The notes under the pieces: generated by a model
What the model saw: the letters and a program-made list of their open reading frames with translations, nothing else
What the model was told of the DNA's origin: nothing
The model's database searches: none
Shown here: positions 60,286 to 64,000 of the stretch, piece by piece
How the letters are laid out: every line of letters begins with the position of its first letter
Numbering within the stretch: the first letter of the stretch is position 1
Program-made: the position numbers and the translations under genes
Origin: Candidatus Aalborgicola bjergmarkensis
GTDB taxonomy: Bacteria > Pseudomonadota > Gammaproteobacteria > Burkholderiales > Burkholderiaceae_C
NCBI GenBank assembly: GCA_016708725.1
Contig: JADJFE010000001.1
Location: 248,001 to 312,000, forward strand
Length of the DNA stretch: 64,000 nucleotides
Reading direction: 5' to 3'

Positions 60286-62044
60286 GTATTGCTCCTGTCA
60301 TCGCTCCTGCAGGACGGCGTGCAATCGGGCTGGACTTGACTGTCAATTCCGCCATGACAGGGACAGAAGCCGGATCATGCGTAGGCAGGACAGACTGGGT
60401 TGGTGCGGGCGCCGGTGCAAGGTGTGCTGAGGCGGCGGCGGAGGTAGCGGTCGATGTCATGCGGGTCGTGAAATGTACGCTGTAATCCGGCAAGCCCCTG
60501 TGTGCGGCATCCTGGAGCGCGCGCAGTCCCACGCGCATGTCCTGACGTGTATGGTAAGACGTTTGTGAGCCAAAAAGTTCGGTCGGTGGCAGTGCAAACA
60601 GCCGCGCCAACGCGGGTTCAACATCCGATTCGGCGCAGGAAAACATGAAAACATACAAAGCACTGCTGTCGGCAGTGATCACGTCTCCATCGCGGTACGC
60701 CAGGCATGCGCGTATGGCATCCAGGTGCGCGGTGTGGGGCTGCATGAACAAGCGCAACAAACTGTGGTTGAGCCCCATGTGGCTGGTGCGCTCCAGCATG
60801 CCGAGTACCGTGGCGCAAAATGCCTCCGGTTTCAGATAGCCGCGCACCGGATCGGGCATGAAACCACCCAGCGCGGTTGCAAAATCAGAATCCACGGTGC
60901 GTGTGAACGCCTGCTCATTGATGTCTTCTATCAGGCGTACCAGCCGTGTAAAACCCACTTCACGGTAGACCACACGGTTGGCGCCCAGGTGAAGAAAGGC
61001 CTGTTCGATATTGTTGCGCAGCTTGTCGTGCGTTTCGCGCACCACGATTTTCAGCGTGCGTGGACGCGCCAGGCGCAAGCGGTGCAAGAGGTGCAGCGTG
61101 GCGTCCAGACTGGCGCTGGGGCCGGATTCCAGCAGCACGGTCGCGGCCAGGGAGCCTTCGGTCGCGGCCAGCAAATCGTCCGCATGGGGCACGATCTTCC
61201 AGGCAGCAGGGGGGACGCGCTGGTCCGCCACAGCGGCTTGCGTACCCCACACCTCGAACTGGTCCGGCGCCTCCACCAGGTGTTGTGTCTGGCCACGCGC
61301 ATGGCTGCCGTTGTAGGCCAGGCGCGCGGAGGTGGGCTCCAGGCCGTAGCGCGACTCGAACAGCGGCCCTGCGGGCGTATTCCAGCGATCCAGGTACAGG
61401 ACCGTGTTCTGGGCTTCGACGTTGAGCATGGCAATGTGTTCAAAAACGCTGCCCAGGTTGCGCAGCGGACCCAGCACGTCGTGCACGTCGCTGTATGCAG
61501 TAAAACCGAAAACCAGTGGCCGCGTGCGCTTGCGCACCCAGTTGGCAACCTGCAAGACCCAGCGCCGACTCTGGGCAACGGTGGGACCAAATACCGCGTA
61601 GGGGGAAACCACCACCAGCAGGGCATGCGCCGGGTCCAGCCCGAATTGCTCCAGCTCCACCAGGATCGACGCCATGGCCATGCTCTGGTGGCCGTTGGCC
61701 TTGCCGCCCTGCAGCAGCCACAGTTTCAGCTGTTTGTTGGCATGCGCTTGCGCCAGCGGGGGATGTTGTAACAGCTGGTCAATCCAGCTTGCGTGTTCGG
61801 CCAGAATAAAGACCGGCCCCGCTGCCAGCATCCCGGCCAGCAATCCATGCACCCACAGCCAGTCAACATCCCGGTTCTGCCAGGCCAGGGCAACGGGGGT
61901 GCCCGATGGCAGCAACCCCAGGCCCTGGGGCAGTGCGTCGATGCCCAAAGCGCAGGATGGCGCGGGTTGTTGCGTTGGAGCGGACAACCGCAGGCGGACC
62001 AGCGCACGCTGAAAGAAGGTCGAAGGCAAAGAGACGGTGGACAT
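60275..62044 (-). CDS. bcsE: BcsE c-di-GMP-binding cellulose regulator
   Basis: A 589-residue cytosolic protein. The N-terminal domain is RecA/NTPase-like (PVALAWQNRDVDWLWVHGLL, then LLVVVSPYAVFGPTVAQSRR), and the C-terminal half contains the degenerate receiver/GGDEF-like part of BcsE (RPRTLKIVVRETHDKLRNNI; SHMGLNHSLLRLFMQ; LFMFSC-like ALYVFMFSCAESDVEPALAR). BcsE binds c-di-GMP and boosts cellulose output. A low-complexity Ala/Pro tail follows residue 520. First gene after the DUF559 unit. Confidence 0.88.
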   Translation of the reverse strand: MSTVSLPSTFFQRALVRLRLSAPTQQPAPSCALGIDALPQGLGLLPSGTPVALAWQNRDVDWLWVHGLLAGMLAAGPVFILAEHASWIDQLLQHPPLAQAHANKQLKLWLLQGGKANGHQSMAMASILVELEQFGLDPAHALLVVVSPYAVFGPTVAQSRRWVLQVANWVRKRTRPLVFGFTAYSDVHDVLGPLRNLGSVFEHIAMLNVEAQNTVLYLDRWNTPAGPLFESRYGLEPTSARLAYNGSHARGQTQHLVEAPDQFEVWGTQAAVADQRVPPAAWKIVPHADDLLAATEGSLAATVLLESGPSASLDATLHLLHRLRLARPRTLKIVVRETHDKLRNNIEQAFLHLGANRVVYREVGFTRLVRLIEDINEQAFTRTVDSDFATALGGFMPDPVRGYLKPEAFCATVLGMLERTSHMGLNHSLLRLFMQPHTAHLDAIRACLAYRDGDVITADSSALYVFMFSCAESDVEPALARLFALPPTELFGSQTSYHTRQDMRVGLRALQDAAHRGLPDYSVHFTTRMTSTATSAAASAHLAPAPAPTQSVLPTHDPASVPVMAELTVKSSPIARRPAGAMTGAIHVA

Positions 62045-62072
62045 GGCGGCGGACGATTGCGAACGGGGTTAA

Positions 62073-62507
62073 CTGATGTTACGCAATCTCCCCTCTCCCG
62101 CTTGCGGGAGAGGGGCTGGGGGAGAGGGTGGTATCTGTCTCACACAGAACCTGGTTGTTCCAGAAACGCAGGACGGTGAAGCCTTCGCTGTGTAAATAGG
62201 CATCACGTCTGCTGCGGTCATACTCGACCTGTTATGCATGCTGCCCTCCGTCAATTTCCACGATCAGCCTTGGATCAAAGCAAATAAAATCAACAATGTA
62301 GTGTCCAACAGGCTTTTGTCGCTTGAATTTCTTGCCCATGAAGCGATGCGCCCGCAGATGAAACCACAAGCGCAATTCGGCATCGGTTTGGTGGGTGCGC
62401 AGCGACTTGGCTCGCTCCAGCAAAGAGGCACCCTCTCCCCCGGCCCCTCTCCCGCAAGCGGGAGAGGGGAGCGTGGATGTTGTGGGTTTTTGTTTGCGTA
62501 ACATCAG
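62073..62507 (-). mobile_element. 435-bp DUF559-bearing transposon-like unit with TIRs and target duplication
   Basis: Ends are CTGATGTTACGCAA (62073-62086) and TTGCGTAACATCAG (62494-62507), a perfect 14-bp terminal inverted repeat. Just inside each end is a perfect 26-nt palindrome (62090-62115 and 62444-62469: CCCCTCTCCCGC, 2-nt loop, GCGGGAGAGGGG). Immediately outside both ends is GGGTTAA (62066-62072; 62508-62514), a probable 7-bp target duplication. The single gene begins with the ATG and ends with the TAA contained in the TIRs. It has inserted between bcsC and bcsE. No transposase is encoded. Confidence 0.8.
62079..62504 (-). pseudogene. DUF559 (endonuclease-like) gene with one in-frame stop
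   Basis: Open from ATG 62504 to TAA 62079, 142 codons, with one internal TAA at 62232-62234. Before it: ERAKSLRTHQTDAELRLWFH, LRAHRFMGKKFKRQKPVGHY, IVDFICFDPRLIVEIDGGQH-A. After it: QVEYDRSRRDAYLHSEGFTV, LRFWNNQVL. Together they make a complete DUF559/very-short-patch-repair-like fold with the D-x-n-E-x-D core (VDFICFD; EIDGGQH). The stop replaces the Glu usual in GGQHxEQ; GAA to TAA would do it. The terminal residues LPSPACGRGAGGEG and LSPSPSPASGRGE are coded by the palindromes. Confidence 0.8.
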
Positions 62508-62510
62508 GGG

Positions 62511-64000
62511 TTAAAAACTGGAATACGCCCGAACCGGACGCACTCCGTCATTCTGGAGCGCATGGGGTCCACGCACCGGATCGAACAGGTAGCGGGTATA
62601 AAACAGCAGATTCAATGGGGTGTAATAGTCCGACACCTCGCGTTCCAGCCGTGCGCCCAGTATCCAGCGTGCGCTGGTCTGGTACTCCAGCACCCCCCGC
62701 AGGGAATAGCCACTGGACAACGAGCCGCCGCCACCGGCATAGACCGGGTCACTCCCCTGGGTTTGCGCCTGGCTTTGCAGCACGGCGTTACCGGGGAAAT
62801 AATCCGCCTGGTGGCTGTCGCTTCGGGATGCAGAGACCGAGGCGCGCAGTAGCCACGACCAGGCGTTGTTACGTCCATTCCACTCCAGGGGCAAGGTGAG
62901 CGTTGTGCTGCTTTTGGGACTGTAATACCCCCCATGCCCCCAGGTAAAGCCCGACAGATCCCGTGCGAACTGCACGCCCGACACCGACACCCCCAGATTT
63001 ACCTGCTGGGCTGTGCTGCGGTACAGATCACGGTCGAGTGCGAGACGCCATGCAAACCGCTGGTTGTCGTCCACATTCCTGCCGTTCAGCACCGCAAAAC
63101 TGGTGCTGGCCGAAAGGCCGAACGCGCCAACGTCGGCAGAGACGCGGCCACCAACGCTGGTAGCAACCACCCCGCCCCAGACGGCGCCCGTGACCGGATC
63201 GCGCGCGCCGGCATAAGAGAGCAAGGTTCCGGTCATGGGGCGGCGCGCAAGCTCCAGGCTGTAGCCCAAGGGTCCGATGTCGCCGCTTTGGCGCAGCCCC
63301 CCGACGATATTGGAAACGGGAAACCCCTGCCCCACGCTGCCCAGGTCCCAGCGCAGGGATTCGCCCTCGTAACCGATCCCCAGATTAAGGCCACGCGCTG
63401 TCTGGGGCATAGATGCACCTGGGACAGCCTCTACAGACCACGCTGCCAACTGGCCGAATTCCCGCACATCGTCCGGCAGACTGCCCGTGTCCAGCGCAAC
63501 CTGGTCCAGATGCAGGAAAACCCGCCCGTCGTAGCGCCAGGGCAGCACAACAACGAGGGGTTGCTCCCAGCCGTGCAGGGTCGAGCGGCCCTCGGAGGCT
63601 ACGCGCTCACGCTGCTCAAGGCCGAGTTCAACCCAGGCCTGGCGACGGTCTTCGATGGCATCCACGTCAGTCTGGATTTTTTCCAGGGTACCCAATGTAC
63701 TTACGGCCCCGGTTGTGCGCACCACACCTGCGGTGCCCACTGTACTTTCCATAGCATCCATGAACCTTAACACCAGCGTGGCTGCGTCCGGTCCATCGCT
63801 GGCGATCCGCGTTGCGTCTGCACCGATGCCTGATTCGACCAGGTTGTAGGCCAGCTCCAACCGGAGCGCGTCTGTGGCCGTGGCTGTATTGCCCTCAGCC
63901 AGTGCGAGCTGGTATGCCCGCTGGAACAGGGCCAGCGCCTTGCTGTATTCCCCCTTGCTGCGTTCCTGCCGTGCGGCATACAGCACGACATCCAGGTCGT
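62511..64000 (-). CDS. bcsC: BcsC cellulose export porin, C-terminal part (5' end outside window)
   Basis: The visible 496 codons begin with a tetratricopeptide-like helix pair (AARQERSKGEYSKALALFQR, then AYQLALAEGNTATATDALRL) and a linker. From about residue 170 there is a 16-strand-type outer-membrane barrel: PQTARGLNLGIGYEGESLRW, GGLRQSGDIGPLGYSLELAR, ARDPVTGAVWGGVVATSVGG, and the terminus GVRPVRAYSSF ending in Phe. Full BcsC exceeds 1000 residues with many TPRs. The frame remains open at base 64000. It exports cellulose through the outer membrane. Confidence 0.9.
   Translation of the reverse strand, partial: DLDVVLYAARQERSKGEYSKALALFQRAYQLALAEGNTATATDALRLELAYNLVESGIGADATRIASDGPDAATLVLRFMDAMESTVGTAGVVRTTGAVSTLGTLEKIQTDVDAIEDRRQAWVELGLEQRERVASEGRSTLHGWEQPLVVVLPWRYDGRVFLHLDQVALDTGSLPDDVREFGQLAAWSVEAVPGASMPQTARGLNLGIGYEGESLRWDLGSVGQGFPVSNIVGGLRQSGDIGPLGYSLELARRPMTGTLLSYAGARDPVTGAVWGGVVATSVGGRVSADVGAFGLSASTSFAVLNGRNVDDNQRFAWRLALDRDLYRSTAQQVNLGVSVSGVQFARDLSGFTWGHGGYYSPKSSTTLTLPLEWNGRNNAWSWLLRASVSASRSDSHQADYFPGNAVLQSQAQTQGSDPVYAGGGGSLSSGYSLRGVLEYQTSARWILGARLEREVSDYYTPLNLLFYTRYLFDPVRGPHALQNDGVRPVRAYSSF

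Noticed and set aside
59900..60485. Plus-strand frames over bcsQ/bcsE
   Set aside because: Shadow frames in high-GC sequence; the minus strand carries the complete bcs operon including the small bcsF.

Overview
This 64-kb window is bacterial chromosome, very probably from a motile betaproteobacterium of the Comamonadaceae (Rhodoferax/Acidovorax-like). The assignment is inferred from the protein family mix (MotAB-CheY, ProQ, VF530, a BcsEFG-type cellulose operon, allophanate hydrolase with biuret-type hydrolases) and from a short dispersed repeat (core ATAGCT-NNN-CCCGC followed by GGCTACAGGC) of a kind I associate with this family. No rRNA or tRNA gene was seen.

Layout. 1-2.5 kb: motility genes motA-motB-cheY (minus strand) and a small YjfB-like gene. 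2.6-13.4 kb: a minus-strand signalling block with a multi-HAMP chemoreceptor, a small helical periplasmic protein, a lipoprotein with a metalloprotease motif, a double-receiver histidine kinase, a 1386-residue hybrid kinase, and a response-regulator/HD-GYP phosphodiesterase split by a -1 frameshift. 13.5-23 kb: proQ, VF530, a YefM-YoeB module, a CHASE hybrid kinase, a small HTH protein, an acyltransferase, an outer-membrane barrel and a diguanylate cyclase. 23-32 kb is a mosaic accessory zone: a truncated cas3, antitoxin and enzyme remnants, a LysR/metallo-beta-lactamase-fold pair, a chimeric MORN-nuclease gene, a TnpB-only IS200/IS605 element, a PIN-like toxin module and a ClpP-like membrane protein. 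32-35.4 kb: NDUFA9-like reductase, cobQ, queD, queE. 35.8-40 kb: ParST-type (Xre-RES), HicAB and DinJ/truncated-YafQ modules around an ABC-F ATPase.

40.1-52.1 kb is the most coherent metabolic locus: allophanate hydrolase (atzF), a NitT/TauT-type ABC transporter, an AtzH/HpxZ-like protein, a BMP-type ABC transporter, two paralogous cysteine hydrolases resembling biuret hydrolase (BiuH) and, by context, triuret hydrolase (TrtA), and a GntR/FCD regulator. Identical 12-bp palindromes (CTTGGATACAAG) stand before both halves. The inferred route is triuret to carboxybiuret/biuret, then allophanate, then ammonia and CO2, giving nitrogen from uric-acid-derived or fertiliser compounds.

52-64 kb: a decayed TnpB-family transposase, a VapC-type module, and a cellulose operon (bcsC partial, bcsE, bcsF, bcsQ, bcsA, bcsG; minus strand). 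BcsA (PilZ) and BcsE are expected c-di-GMP targets, which ties this operon to the diguanylate cyclase and HD-GYP genes upstream. Between bcsC and bcsE lies a 435-bp transposon-like unit whose perfect 14-bp terminal inverted repeats contain the start and stop codons of its single DUF559 gene; it is flanked by a 7-bp direct repeat.

A recurring theme is toxin-antitoxin or accessory DNA bracketed by near-identical direct copies of one end of a neighbouring gene (VF530 3' end, bcsG 3' end, acyltransferase 5' end).
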